Positions 21,440 through 32,101 of a DNA stretch of 64,000 nt are shown in pieces. The translations under genes were made by a program, and so were the position numbers. The notes under the pieces are model-generated. The model had not been told where the DNA came from. It ran no database searches and worked only from the letters and a program-made list of their open reading frames with translations. Within the stretch, counting starts at the first letter, position 1; the number at the start of each line of letters is the position of its first letter. Source of the stretch: Orychophragmus violaceus (Eukaryota > Streptophyta > Magnoliopsida > Brassicales > Brassicaceae); NCBI GenBank assembly GCA_030180135.1, contig CM058239.1:109215318-109279317 (forward strand), in the 5' to 3' direction.

Positions 21440-24400
21440 TTACATTTCTATGTCTCTAATGCCTACAGCTTCAGTCAGAAACTCGAGCTTAGGCCTTGGG
21501 AGTGGCTTTGTCAACGGATCAGCGACGTTATCATCTGTCTGAACTCGGCTGATCTTGACTTCCTTTCTATTAATGATGTCACGTATCAAGTGAAATCTTC
21601 TTAGAACATGCTTGGATTTCTGGTGTGATCTTGGTTCCTTTGCCTGAGCTATAGCACCATTGTTGTCACAAAACAGTGCCAGAGGCTCAGCCGCATCTGG
21701 TATCACACCTAGTTCAATAATGAACTTTCGTATCCAAACAGCTTCCTTCGCAGCTTCTGAGGCGGCGATATATTCAGCTTCTGTAGTGGAATCAGCAACG
21801 GTGTCTTGCTTGGAGCTTCTCCAACTGATTGCACCGCCATTCAGACAAAAGATATAACCGGACTGTGACCGGAAATCATCTTGGTCTGTCTGGAAACTTG
21901 CGTCCGTGAATCCACTGACTTTAAGCACATCACTTCCACCGTACACTAAGAACTTATCCTTAGTATGTCTTAGATACTTCAAGATATTCTTTACGGCAAT
22001 CCAATGGTTTTCACCTGGATTTGACTGGTATCTACTCGTCATGCTCAATGCATAAGCAACATCAGGACGAGTACAGATCATGGCATACATGACAGATCCT
22101 ATTGCAGATGCATAAGGAATATTCTTCATGCGCTCAAGCTCAGCAGCCGTAGTAGGGCTCTGCTTCTTGCTTAGCGTTGTGCCATGTACCATTGGCGTGA
22201 AGCCCTTCTTGGAATCCTTCATGCTGAATCTTTGTAGGACTTTGTCAATGTATGAATCTTGACACAAGCCTATCAGCCTTCTAGATCTATCCCGGTAGAT
22301 CCTGATTCCAAGAACGTATGCGGCTTCACCCATGTCTTTCATGGAAAAACAACTTCCAAGCCAGTCCTTTACCGACTTTAGCATTGGAACGTCGTTTCCG
22401 AGAAGCAGTATGTCATCGACATACAGAATAAGAAATACAATCTTGCTCCCACTAGATTTCTTATACACGCATTGTTCTTCTTCGTTTCTGATGAAGTCAA
22501 ATTGCTTGATCGCTTCATCAAAACGAAGATTCCAGCTCCTCGATGCTTGCTTCAATCCATAAATGGATTTATGAAGCTTGCATACTTTTCCAGCATTCTT
22601 TGGATCTATGTAACCGTCAGGTTGTGTCATATACACATCCTTTTCCAGAATACCATTCAGGAAGGCGGTTTTCACGTCCATCTGCCAAATTTCATAATCA
22701 TGAAAAGCTGCAGTTGCTAGTAGAATCCGAATAGATTTCATCATAGCCACTGGTGAATAGGTTTCATCGTAATCCACACCGTGAACTTGTCTGAAACCTT
22801 TTGCCACCAACCTGGCTTTATAAATCTGGACATTTCCATCCACGTCAATCTTCTTCTTGAAGATCCATTTGCACTCGATGGCTTTTACACCAGCGGGTAA
22901 GTCAACCAACGAAAACACTTGGTTGACCGACATGGAGTCCATTTCGGAATCAGTGGCCTTGCGCCACTTAGAGGAATCTGGGCCCATCATGGCTTGATTG
23001 AAGTTCGATGGTTCATCACCATCAATGATCAGAAGATCATGACAGTCAGTCACGAGGAATCCTTGATATCTCTCGGGTTCGTGACGGATCCTCCCGGATC
23101 TTCGAACTTCAGGTACTACAGGTTCAGGCTCTACAATTTCTTGTAGGTCCTCCTGCTGCTCTTCCTCATTAGGTTGAGCAGTATCCTGTTCATCTTGAAT
23201 TTCTTCAAGCAGTACCTTACTCCCACTGTCTTTCTTAGAGAGAAACTCCCTCTCAAGAAAGTTACAATCCCGGGCAACAAAGATCTTGTTCTCGGAACGT
23301 AGATAGAAGTAATAAGCCTTGGTTTCCCGTGGATAACCAATGAAGTAGCATTTGTCAGATTTTGGTGTAAGCTTGTCTGAGATCAATCTCTTGACATAGG
23401 CTTCACAACCCCAAATTCTGAGATAAGACAGCACTGGAGCTTCTCCAGTCCATAATTCATATGGTGTCTTTGCTACTGCTTTCGATGGCGCTCTATTTAG
23501 AGTGAACACTGCTGTTAGCAGAGCATATCCCCAAAGGGATATTGGAAGGTCTGTGTGACTCATCATAGATCGAACCATATCCAATAAGGTCTGATTTCTC
23601 CTTTCAGACACACCATTCCATTGAGGTGTTCCAGGAGGAGTGAGTTGGGATACGATCCCACACTCTCTCAGATGATCACTGAATTCTTGGCTTAAGTATT
23701 CTCCTCCTCGGTCGGACCGAAGGGCCTTAATGCTTTTGCCAAGTTGGTTCTGTACTTCATTTTGGAATTCTCTGAACTTCTCAAAAGATTCAGACTTATG
23801 TTTCATTAAATAAACATATCCATACCTACTGAAATCATCAGTAAAGGTAATGAAGTACTGATAGTTTCCTCTTGCATTTGTGGACATTGGGCCACACACA
23901 TCAGTGTGTATCAGGCCCAATACGTCACTGGCCCTCTCGTTAGGTTTATTAAAGGGGGCCCGTGTCATTTTGCCCATCATGCAGGATTCGCATTTCTCAC
24001 ATGACTCAAAGTCAAATGAGCCAAGAAGTCCATTCGAATGGAGCCTCTTGATGCGTTTCTCGCTGATGTGCCCTAAACGACAATGCCATAGAAACGTTCG
24101 GTTCTCCTCATTAGGTTTGAACCGTTTGGTATTAATGTTATAAATTGGCGCGGATTGATCGAGTATGTAAAGCCCATTCATAAGAGGGGCAGAACCATAG
24201 AACAAATTGTTGCGATTGAAGGAACATAATTTATTCTTAACTGAAAAATCATAACCTTCCAAATCCAACAAAGAAATTGAAATAATATTTCTGCTTATAG
24301 CAGGTACAAAATAACAATTATTCAGTTCTAAAATCAATCCCGAAGGTAAAGACAACAAGTAAGTGCCTACAGCTAGTGCTGGAACTTTCGCTCCATTCCC

Positions 24401-25417
24401 AACTCGTAGCTCCACTTGTCCTTGCTTCAGCCTTCTACTGTTGCTGAGTGCCTGCATATTAGTACAAATATGAGCCCCACAACCAGTATCCATAACCCAT
24501 GAGGTATTATCAGAAGTAGTTGTATTAACTTCTATAACAAAAATACCTGTTGAAGAAGTCTCAAAAGTCTTCTTCTTCAATTCCTTTAGACCTTCCTGGA
24601 ATTTCTTACATTCTCTCCTCCAATGCCCTGGTTCTTTACAGAACCTGCATATGTCAGTTGGCCCAGCCTTGGACTTGGGCTTGGGCTTTGGCGTGTCCTT
24701 GTCCGCGACTTGGACAGCCTTGGCCTTTCCCTTATCCTTAGCAGAGGATTTCTTAAACCCCTTGCCCTTCTGCACCATAAGCACATTTGGGTCCTTGGCG
24801 GTTTTCCTCAAATTGGGCTCCGCAGTCTTGAGCATTCCGTGAAGCTCAGGCAATGTCTTACTCAAGCCATGCATGTTAAAGTTCAGAATGAACTGATCAT
24901 AGCTTGCAGGTAATGACTGCAGAATGATGTCGCAGGCAAGTTCCTGGCTGATTGGGCAGTCGAGTTTCTGAAGATGATCGAGATAACCCATCATCTTCAA
25001 GACATGAGGACTCACTGCCGCATTCGCAGCCAACTTGCAGTCCAAGAGGTTCTTAACTGTTTGAAACCTCTCAGTCCTAGCCTGCTCCTGAAAAAGCGAT
25101 TTCAGGCTTGCCATTATCTCGATGGGTGACAATACACTCTCGAACTGTTTTTGCAGCTCCGGAGTCATTGTCACCAACATCAGGCAATAAGCATCATTTT
25201 CATCTGACGAATGCTTTTCCCAAGCATTATGCAGAGTCCTGGCGGCATTGGCAGGAGGCCTCTCGGGGAGAGGATCACGAAGGACATAATCCTTCTTCTC
25301 CTGCTTGAGGACAAGCCTCAAGTTCCTTGACCACGTCAGGAAGTTCGTTCCAGTCAGCTTCTCCTTTTCGAGAACAGACCGGATCGAGAATGAGTTTTGT
25401 GTGCTTGTAGTAGTCAT
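21440..25417 (-). CDS. Copia-C Gag-Pol polyprotein, intact, 1325 residues
   Basis: Encodes every protein needed for copia retrotransposition in one frame. Gag (UBN2-type) covers about residues 10-230. The zinc knuckle CRFCKEPGHWRREC is at 257-270. Protease motif DTGCGAH starts at Asp310. The integrase HHCC site is His445, His450, Cys476 and Cys479. The integrase catalytic triad is Asp506, Asp569 and Glu605, with the typical 35 residues between the last two. The GKGF-like C-terminal region follows, then an acidic linker at 740-770. RT runs from about 830 with YVDD at 999-1002. RNase H includes the ADSTTEAEYIA box near the end. Length and domain order are normal for the family. ATG 25417 follows a 1.6-kb leader and begins a conserved MTTTSTQNSFSIRSVLEKEK-type start. 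No stop or frameshift is visible. Expression would come from the right-hand LTR. Confidence 0.95.
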   Translation of the reverse strand: MTTTSTQNSFSIRSVLEKEKLTGTNFLTWSRNLRLVLKQEKKDYVLRDPLPERPPANAARTLHNAWEKHSSDENDAYCLMLVTMTPELQKQFESVLSPIEIMASLKSLFQEQARTERFQTVKNLLDCKLAANAAVSPHVLKMMGYLDHLQKLDCPISQELACDIILQSLPASYDQFILNFNMHGLSKTLPELHGMLKTAEPNLRKTAKDPNVLMVQKGKGFKKSSAKDKGKAKAVQVADKDTPKPKPKSKAGPTDICRFCKEPGHWRRECKKFQEGLKELKKKTFETSSTGIFVIEVNTTTSDNTSWVMDTGCGAHICTNMQALSNSRRLKQGQVELRVGNGAKVPALAVGTYLLSLPSGLILELNNCYFVPAISRNIISISLLDLEGYDFSVKNKLCSFNRNNLFYGSAPLMNGLYILDQSAPIYNINTKRFKPNEENRTFLWHCRLGHISEKRIKRLHSNGLLGSFDFESCEKCESCMMGKMTRAPFNKPNERASDVLGLIHTDVCGPMSTNARGNYQYFITFTDDFSRYGYVYLMKHKSESFEKFREFQNEVQNQLGKSIKALRSDRGGEYLSQEFSDHLRECGIVSQLTPPGTPQWNGVSERRNQTLLDMVRSMMSHTDLPISLWGYALLTAVFTLNRAPSKAVAKTPYELWTGEAPVLSYLRIWGCEAYVKRLISDKLTPKSDKCYFIGYPRETKAYYFYLRSENKIFVARDCNFLEREFLSKKDSGSKVLLEEIQDEQDTAQPNEEEQQEDLQEIVEPEPVVPEVRRSGRIRHEPERYQGFLVTDCHDLLIIDGDEPSNFNQAMMGPDSSKWRKATDSEMDSMSVNQVFSLVDLPAGVKAIECKWIFKKKIDVDGNVQIYKARLVAKGFRQVHGVDYDETYSPVAMMKSIRILLATAAFHDYEIWQMDVKTAFLNGILEKDVYMTQPDGYIDPKNAGKVCKLHKSIYGLKQASRSWNLRFDEAIKQFDFIRNEEEQCVYKKSSGSKIVFLILYVDDILLLGNDVPMLKSVKDWLGSCFSMKDMGEAAYVLGIRIYRDRSRRLIGLCQDSYIDKVLQRFSMKDSKKGFTPMVHGTTLSKKQSPTTAAELERMKNIPYASAIGSVMYAMICTRPDVAYALSMTSRYQSNPGENHWIAVKNILKYLRHTKDKFLVYGGSDVLKVSGFTDASFQTDQDDFRSQSGYIFCLNGGAISWRSSKQDTVADSTTEAEYIAASEAAKEAVWIRKFIIELGVIPDAAEPLALFCDNNGAIAQAKEPRSHQKSKHVLRRFHLIRDIINRKEVKISRVQTDDNVADPLTKPLPRPKLEFLTEAVGIRDIEM

Positions 25418-27052
25418 AGCTGAAATATATAGATAAAAAGGTTATTAGTTAAAATGTTCAATATGATTAATCTCGTATTAAATTTAATATGATTAATCAC
25501 GCATTATATTCAATAACATAAGTTACCCTCAATAGAATATAATGATTCCAAGATCCACATATAACTAAGATTAAAGTGGGCCACTGGCCGTCACCAAACC
25601 TTAGCTTATATCGGTAAGCCCTATATCGGCTAATTATATCCGTGATATAACTCTTGGTTGTGAATCTGGGCCCGAGGCCCAATTCACTCTGATGCCTCAA
25701 GGCCCGGGACTCCCGATGGCCCAGTCAAGAAAACCAGACTATACAGTCATGTAATCATTAATGTCTGGGACTCCCAATGACATTTATGAATCACAAACCG
25801 TCTTATCCACGCAAAAGCAGACACCCTCACACTGTAAGGCCATGAATACAATTGAATGGGCTTCGACAGCTGACATAGAATGGACAAGACATCCAACGCT
25901 TGATATTATTTGAGGTTCGTAGGTTTATTTAAAAATTCATTCCCAAAATAGAAGATTACTATTTCGGGAAACTTTCCATTTTTGGAAACCTACTATTTTT
26001 GGAAAATTTCTAAAATTGGAAACTTTCTAAAAACGGAAACTTTCTAACTTTAGAAATTTCTTTAAAATCCAAAACCCGCAAATCCAGAAACTTCTAATAA
26101 AAGAAACTTTCTAATTTCAAAATTTCGGAAACTTTAATTTAAAATCGACTTTATAATTTTATAAAATAAATTTTAAATTAATCTGAAGAAAGACTCAAAT
26201 AATTGGCCCAATTGTTTTAACTTCTTGGCCCGAGACCCAAGAATTGGTCCATGTCCAAGACATGACCCAATTGTCCAATTAAATGACATAACCGGTCTGG
26301 TTCATTAAAATTGGTCTAACCAAATTTTAATTACTACGATGACCACAATTGTCAACCGGTTAATTAATAAACCGGATTTTCTCAATTTATTTGGTCCAAC
26401 CAAATCAAATTAGAAAATCCTGGTTTAGGCACTAAATCCAATAATTCTTTCGACATTGGATTTCTTGTCCCGGTTTAACCAGACTTAATAAAATTATTAA
26501 ATCTGTTTATTAAACCAGGACGAATTAATTTTAATCAAAATTAAACCGAGCCTTAAACCAACCATGTCGATCGATGGACCAACCGTGTCGATCGATCCAT
26601 CAACCACATCGGTCGATGCTCTCAGCATCGATCCTGCATCGATCGTGCATCGATCCTGTATCGATCGATGCTCTCACGCATGCACTGAACCGAGCCAAAA
26701 CCCTAACCGTGTCGATCGATGTGCACCAACCGCATCGGTCGATGCACCAATATCGAACCTGCATCGATCCTGTATCGATCGATGCTTTCACGCGTTAACA
26801 GGGTTAGCCGATAGACTGTATCGACCGATCCATGCGATCGTATCGATCGATCCATGCGATCGCAGTCGATACAGACCTCTTGAAATCGCATTCTACCAAA
26901 TCATATAGCTTGGTTTCTGCAATTTTATGTGTGTTTAGATTTCAATTCTTGTTGCTTAAATGGTTTCTCTTATCAGTAGTTGATTCAAAACACTTTTAAA
27001 CAAGAAAACAATCCTAAACATTGAATCTAAACAAGAAAAACCAGAACCATTG
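25418..27052 (-). repeat. Copia-C untranslated leader with repeats
   Basis: No gene. 25960-26120 is a degenerate array of GGAAACTTTCTAAAA-like words. 26564-26870 is packed with about a dozen CGATCG-family sites, spaced 21, 11 or 22 bp core to core. An apparent 114-codon frame there is only the repeat read as protein. 25440-25700 shares blocks with the leaders of Copia-B and Copia-D. Confidence 0.75.
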
Positions 27053-27064
27053 GCTCTGATACCA
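27053..27064 (-). other. Copia-C primer-binding site, initiator tRNA-Met
   Basis: TGGTATCAGAGC on the minus strand, one base away from the 5' LTR. Confidence 0.92.
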
Positions 27065-27065
27065 C

Positions 27066-27738
27066 TGAAGGATTGTTTAGTTGATCCTGATTCAATTCTT
27101 AGATTCATATCAACCTAAACATGCGATCTAGGTTCTTCTCAGAATAGAAACAAATGATGATCTCACCTTATACCTGTTTGCAGCGGAAAGAGATGGTATG
27201 TTTGAGATCAGAGAAACACCGAGGGATGAATCCTCCAAAGGTTCACACACGCGATCACAGAAAACGGCTGCTAGACCACTAGGGGAACTCGGCGCAGAGA
27301 GAGAGAGTTTTCGGCTGGAGTGTTAGGGTTTTTTTGCTCAGAAACTCGAGTTTTACCTTATAAAACTTGTCTGATTCCGTTTGGGCCATTTGGCCCAAAC
27401 ACCAATTAACTAGACGGCATTCGCGCACTGTGTCGACCGATACCCCTTGTGTATCGATCGACACACAGTGCCTAAACCGTTTTATTCTCTCTAAGTACAG
27501 TAAATGCCTAGCACTTTTACCGTACTTCTGCTAAACCGTTCCTACACATTTTCCTGTTAGCTTAGGCGTGTGACCCATATGGGATCATATAATAAAGGCA
27601 ATAAGTCCAAGACTTATAGATCATGAGCGGACTCTAGCAAGCCATCATGACCCCCAGTATTATATGACTTATGTCTGATCATTGACATACTCTTACTTTC
27701 TAGAGACAGTACCGAGATTACTGGACACAATTCCAACA
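27066..27738 (-). repeat. Copia-C 5' LTR
   Basis: 673 bp, identical to 19916-20588 except at 27271. Module pair at 27429-27467. Confidence 0.96.
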
Positions 27739-27743
27739 GTCAG

Positions 27744-28227
27744 TAGCCAACTCTTGGCTAATGGGACAATCCAGTTTCCCCAGGTTATCAATATAACCCA
27801 TCATCTTAATGACATGAGGACTAACTGGTTCGCCCTTTGGTATCTTGCACTCAATCAGAGACCTTACCGTCTGGTATCTCTGAGTTCGTGCCTGCTCCTG
27901 AAACATACTTTTCAGGCCAGTGATCATCTCTTTTGGCGACTCCACGTACTCATATTGCTTCTGCAATTCCGAGTTCATGGTAGCCAACATGAGACAACTC
28001 ACATCCACCGCATCATTAGAATACTTATCCCAAGCATCCTTATCTGACTGCCAGGCATTGGCTCGGTACTTCTTGGGGAGAACTTTCTCAAGGACATAGT
28101 CCTTTTTCTCCTGTTTGAGAACAATTCTCAAGTTCCGATACCATTCAAGAAAGTTGGATCCATTTAACTTGTCCTTCTCAAGGACGAATCGCAGGGAGAA
28201 ATCGTTACGATGGTTTGTGCTAGACAT
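27744..28227 (-). pseudogene. Copia-B gag N-terminal half
   Basis: Reads FSLRFVLEKDKLNGSNFLEW, LRIVLKQEKKDYVLEKVLP, MLATMNSELQKQYEYV and QARTQRYQTVRSLIECK, ending KLDCPISQELATD at the Copia-C junction. This part is open and could still encode a truncated Gag. The few residues after ATD are Copia-C LTR sequence. Confidence 0.85.
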
Positions 28228-29391
28228 AGCTGAAAAACAAGGGAGGTTTTAGTTATGATGTTCAAGAAATGAGAAGTCTTAACTATTAAGAAAACTCGCA
28301 TTATATTCAAACAATGTTTCCTCAGATGAATATAATGATCCAAGACCCATACTTCACTAAACTTGAGTGAGCCACTGGCTATCACCCAAATTTTAGCTAT
28401 CTAGGTAAGCAACTCTTTGCTAGTTATATCCAATATAACTCTTGGTTGTGGATTGACATCTCATGCCCAATCCACCTGATGTCTCTGAGCCCAAAACGAT
28501 TTTGATGGCCCAGTCAAGTAAACCAATCTTTTCAGTCATGTAATTGTTGATGTCTTGCACTGCAAGTCCATCAACACGATTACCTCTGTCTTACTCATGA
28601 AATTGTGGACATCTTGCACTGCAAGTCTATCGCACAATTAAATGGGTCTTGACAGTTGACAAGATTGGAAAGACATCAAGTATCACTTGATATTTGATTG
28701 AGGAACGGAATCATTTAAAACGTTCAGTTTTATTATGTTTTAATTCTTATAATTAATTGATTTATCTTACTTTGGTTCTGTGATTTCAGGTTCAATAACC
28801 TAATCATCGAATCTGATGTCGACCGACACTACTATAGTGTCGATCGATACAGAACAACCAAAGGCAATCCGCGACAACCGATCAATCCAATTGATCCGGT
28901 TTTGAATACCGATCAGTGTCGATCGATGCTACATTAGCATCGGTCGATGCCAACCTAATCAAGCAATCGCAATTAAACCATTCACAGTGTTCAACCATTA
29001 TTAACCAAGCTCGATAACCGGTCCAATCCAATTGAACCGATTCATCTATCTCGCGAGGTTTGTGTCGACCGACACAACATTTGTGTCGATCGACACTAGG
29101 CGAAAACTGAGTTTTATTCGGGTTTTCGCCCTGTGTCGATCGATGCCGGATTGGCAACGATCGACACCATGCGAAAAACCCTAAATTTTATTCGGGCTTT
29201 CGCCTTGTGTCGATCGATGCCGGATTGGCATCGATCGACACCATGCGAAAAGGCCCTAAAACGTTTTCGAACAGAACCCTAGACTAGGTTACTTTGATCA
29301 AAAACGAGTTTTAGCATGCTTGTATCAATTATACAGAGATCCAGATTCAACCAATCTAATCAACATGCTACAGATTCAATGGAACCCTAAA
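28228..29391 (-). repeat. Copia-B untranslated leader with five module pairs
   Basis: No gene. CGATCG-family pairs lie at about 28818-28851, 28916-28951, 29062-29097, 29130-29165 and 29207-29241, all with cores 21 bp apart. The last is a perfect hairpin: 14-bp arms TGTCGATCGATGCC / GGCATCGATCGACA with a 5-base loop. Confidence 0.75.
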
Positions 29392-29403
29392 GTTCTGATA
29401 CCA
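29392..29403 (-). other. Copia-B primer-binding site, initiator tRNA-Met
   Basis: TGGTATCAGAAC on the minus strand, two bases from the strict copia consensus end, next to the 5' LTR. Confidence 0.88.
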
Positions 29404-29404
29404 C

Positions 29405-29864
29405 TGAAGGAATTTCTAGCAGATCCTAATCATATTAGGCAACCCTGGTCTGAATTCCAAGCCTAGGATCTAGGGTTCATATAATTGAATCAATGGGATC
29501 TCAAAATTACCTGGTGATTAGCAGCGGAAGATTTGCAGATAATCGAGATCTTAAAGCGCCTCAAGTGCTGCGCCTCTACTAGTATCCACACGCACACAAA
29601 CTGGATCGGATCGGGATGCTAGTGCCGTTGAGATCAAATCTCAAAATTACAACGAACAATTCGTCTCTCTAGGGTTTTGGTTTAAGCGGCTGTGTGTGTT
29701 CTCGCTTGCAATAATCACACGCATAATATACATATATATATCCACTCGTTAACCTAACATTTAGGATAAAGAAGTGGGCTGAGCCCAATTAATTAATTGA
29801 AGCTTTGCACACACGATTATTACACATCCATTAATCACTTTAGTGGCACATGCATAAACGTGTA

Positions 29865-29923
<59 letters not shown>

Positions 29924-30160
29924 TATATATCACATATATATAATATATTAAATATAAAACCCCAATAAATTTATGATCCAATTTGCTTAGGTGTGTGACC
30001 CTGTACGATCATATAACACTAGCAATGAGTTCTAAACTCATTGATCATAAGTGGCTTCTAGCAAAGCATTATGACTGCCTAGTGTCATATGATTGTCTCA
30101 TCTCGACAATACAACTTTCACTTAAGAGCAAGCACAATAGATTTCAGGACATTCCCAACA
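29405..30160 (-). repeat. Copia-B 5' LTR
   Basis: 756 bp. Matches 15292-16009 apart from about eight substitutions and an expanded (TA)n run at 29869-29917. Confidence 0.93.
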
Positions 30161-30165
30161 ATCAA

Positions 30166-30596
30166 TACGTTATCTTTGAATCCAGCCTGCAACTGGCTCG
30201 GGCAGCGCTGATATCTCCCTAAGTCTTTCCCCAGTTCTTTCAACTCACGACAAATACTCTACTGTGCCTTCAGCACTTTGAAATGTTTTCTTGTGATCAC
30301 ATTGCAGAAGCTCGGAACACAATAGCACGATCAATTGCCGATAGTGTGCTTCAGATCAATAAACTGTAATCGTACATCGCTCGAGGGGGCCCTTTATCGC
30401 TCAGACATGTGATCGATTCTGAAGCACTAAATGCTGCTAGGAGGCAGTGAATTTCTTCCAGACATAACACAACATGAAGTCTCTGTTATTTCGTTTCTGT
30501 AAGCTCTCTGTTAGCTTTTTAAGCCTCTCTTAGTTGTAACTTTTCCCTCCCTCATTTGGGACTTTATTTGAATGAATTCAGCGTTAAAAAAAACTG
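30166..30596 (+). mobile_element. LINE 3' end (RNase H tail and untranslated region)
   Basis: Continuation of the LINE after Copia-B. It begins with YVIFESSLQLARAAL in frame with the left half and soon stops. An untranslated tail of about 350 bp ends in GCGTTAAAAAAAA. Confidence 0.78.
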
Positions 30597-31463
30597 TATT
30601 CATGTATGGAAGCGTCACCATGGAAACAATACATAATGAGAAAGATTGTCATCTAATAATCTAATTGATAATTTTATTGTTCGGATTTTCCCATTCTCCG
30701 ATTACAACATTTTAATCTTGGAGCTCGTTTCATCTTTTCCCCTAGACTTCACCTTTTCCAGTTCTCATCTTTTTTTTTACATGCTTCCTAGTCTTCACCC
30801 AAACTTGATTAATACACGCCACCATCGGAGATGACGGCTCGATGTTGTTATTCTCGTAACTAGATCGAGATCCCTTATGTCCTTTGTTAGCACCAAACAT
30901 CGGAGATTAAGAACTCCGGCTAAAGCAGTCTTCAAACTGTCACTCGTGTGGAGACGACGGTTGAGAGCAGTCGTGAGACAAGCAGAGCGACCGTGGGTGA
31001 AGGAAGAGAGGCACATGGAGGATGAAGAAGAGAAGCTAGATGTGAAACAACTGAATAAATAGGTTGATAATTACACGGCCGATTACGTCATGACGCGGCG
31101 ATTTCTGAAAAACCAAGGTTTTAACAGTGGAAAATCGTTTGACCGTATAATGTTGCCGATCAGCTCTTATTCGCCACGGTTGTTGGCATTGGATTTTCCT
31201 CCAAGAAATCCCAAGATCACGGGTCTAGTTCGCGGACTGATGAATAAGTTCGTCTGAGGCCCAAGGCTCATTCGATTACCAAATAATGTAGGCCTATTTG
31301 GTCCGAAACGCGATATGATCGAGCTCGAGCTCGACAGAAGACGATGTCGACGAAGAATGACCAAGGCGTTGTTAGTTTAGGTGATCTCCGCAAATCCAGA
31401 AGATCGTTACCATTGCGAGGTTGAAGAATCGGAACAAGGAGAACGAGGTTTGAAGGCTATTTT
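30597..31463. other. Low-copy flank between LINE and Copia-D
   Basis: A short basic frame at 30877-31062 (61 codons, Arg-rich then acidic) has no family I recognise and may be chance. 31381-31463 is open and, once Copia-D is removed, continues in frame through 38678-38738 to a stop; a TTAG before GTGATC could be a splice acceptor. This hints at a broken exon of unknown identity. Confidence 0.3.
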
Positions 31464-32101
31464 TGTTGGATCGCCTAGGATCTGGAGTTCGTTATATTGA
31501 AATTACCAACCTCGTTCTTACCTTGAACTGGCAGTGGAATGATTGGTGAACGAGATCTAGTGACTCAGATGCTTCGCCTCTACCAGGTACACACGCACAC
31601 AAACCTGGAAACCGGGATGCTAGTGCTGGATCTTTGGGATCTCTGAGTTTTTGGTGTTTCTGCTTTCTCTGTCAAGAAAAGACGACTGCTACAGATCCAG
31701 GTCGAAACTCTAAGGTTTTATTAAGACCTGGAATCATTCTTAACGGGCCAACTTGTTTAAGTCACAAATCGAAATGTCTGTTTCGAAAACCCGATCTGTG
31801 TCGACCGACACACAAACTGTGTCGATCGACACACCACCATATACTTGATATTAATGTGTATCCAATACACATTAACATGATCATTACCATAATGATCATT
31901 CCCATATTTTAAACTTCTAGTTTGCTTAGGTGTGTGACCCTATAGGATCATATAATATTGGCAGTAAGTCTACAACTTACAGATTGCAAGAGGCTTCTAG
32001 CAATACATTGCAACCGCCCAGTATTATACGAATGTCTGATCTCGACACACAACTATCATCAGGAGTGAGTGCAAGTGTGATTTCAGGACACTATCCCAAC
32101 A
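31464..32101 (-). repeat. Copia-D 3' LTR
   Basis: 638 bp, TGTTGGATCGCC to CTATCCCAACA. Module pair at 31798-31833. Confidence 0.94.

Larger units (their letters stand above)
19916..27738 (-). mobile_element. Copia-C, young and apparently intact Ty1/copia element
   Basis: 7823 bp with TSD GTCAG (19911-19915 and 27739-27743). The two 673-bp LTRs differ at a single base (T at 20121, C at 27271). Primer site, long leader, one uninterrupted gag-pol frame, 3' noncoding region and polypurine tract are all present. It inserted into the gag of Copia-B. This is the only retrotransposon in the window that looks capable of autonomous movement. Confidence 0.95.
15292..30160 (-). mobile_element. Copia-B, Ty1/copia element split by Copia-C
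   Basis: Full insertion with TSD ATCAA (15287-15291 and 30161-30165) and LTRs of 718 and 756 bp; the length difference is a (TA)n expansion. By eye the LTRs differ at about eight other positions. It is minus-strand, with the primer site at the right LTR and the purine tract at the left LTR. Gag-pol is decayed, much of RNase H is deleted, and Copia-C sits in gag. Removing Copia-C (19916-27738) and one copy of its 5-bp duplication leaves about 7 kb. Confidence 0.93.
12723..30596 (+). mobile_element. L1-type LINE, internally deleted and split by Copia-B
   Basis: The LINE body is 12723-15291 (leader perhaps from about 12420) plus 30166-30596. The two halves rejoin in frame: the RNase H sequence ends at AVESTMNLRHQ before the insertion and continues YVIFESSLQLARAAL after it. 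The 3' end is a short A-run at about 30588-30596. Everything between is Copia-B with Copia-C inside it. Confidence 0.8.

Noticed and set aside
24550..25308. Plus-strand frames within Copia-C
   Set aside because: Shadows of the intact minus-strand gag-pol, with no independent evidence.
26564..26908. Apparent 60-114 codon frames on both strands rich in Ser-Ile-Asp
   Set aside because: They are the CGATCG repeat cluster read as protein; both strands give similar frames, and there is no start context or homology.
28818..29241. Regularly spaced palindromes that superficially resemble a CRISPR array
   Set aside because: The context is a plant retrotransposon leader, spacers are short and not unique, there are no cas genes, and the same pairs occur singly in LTRs.
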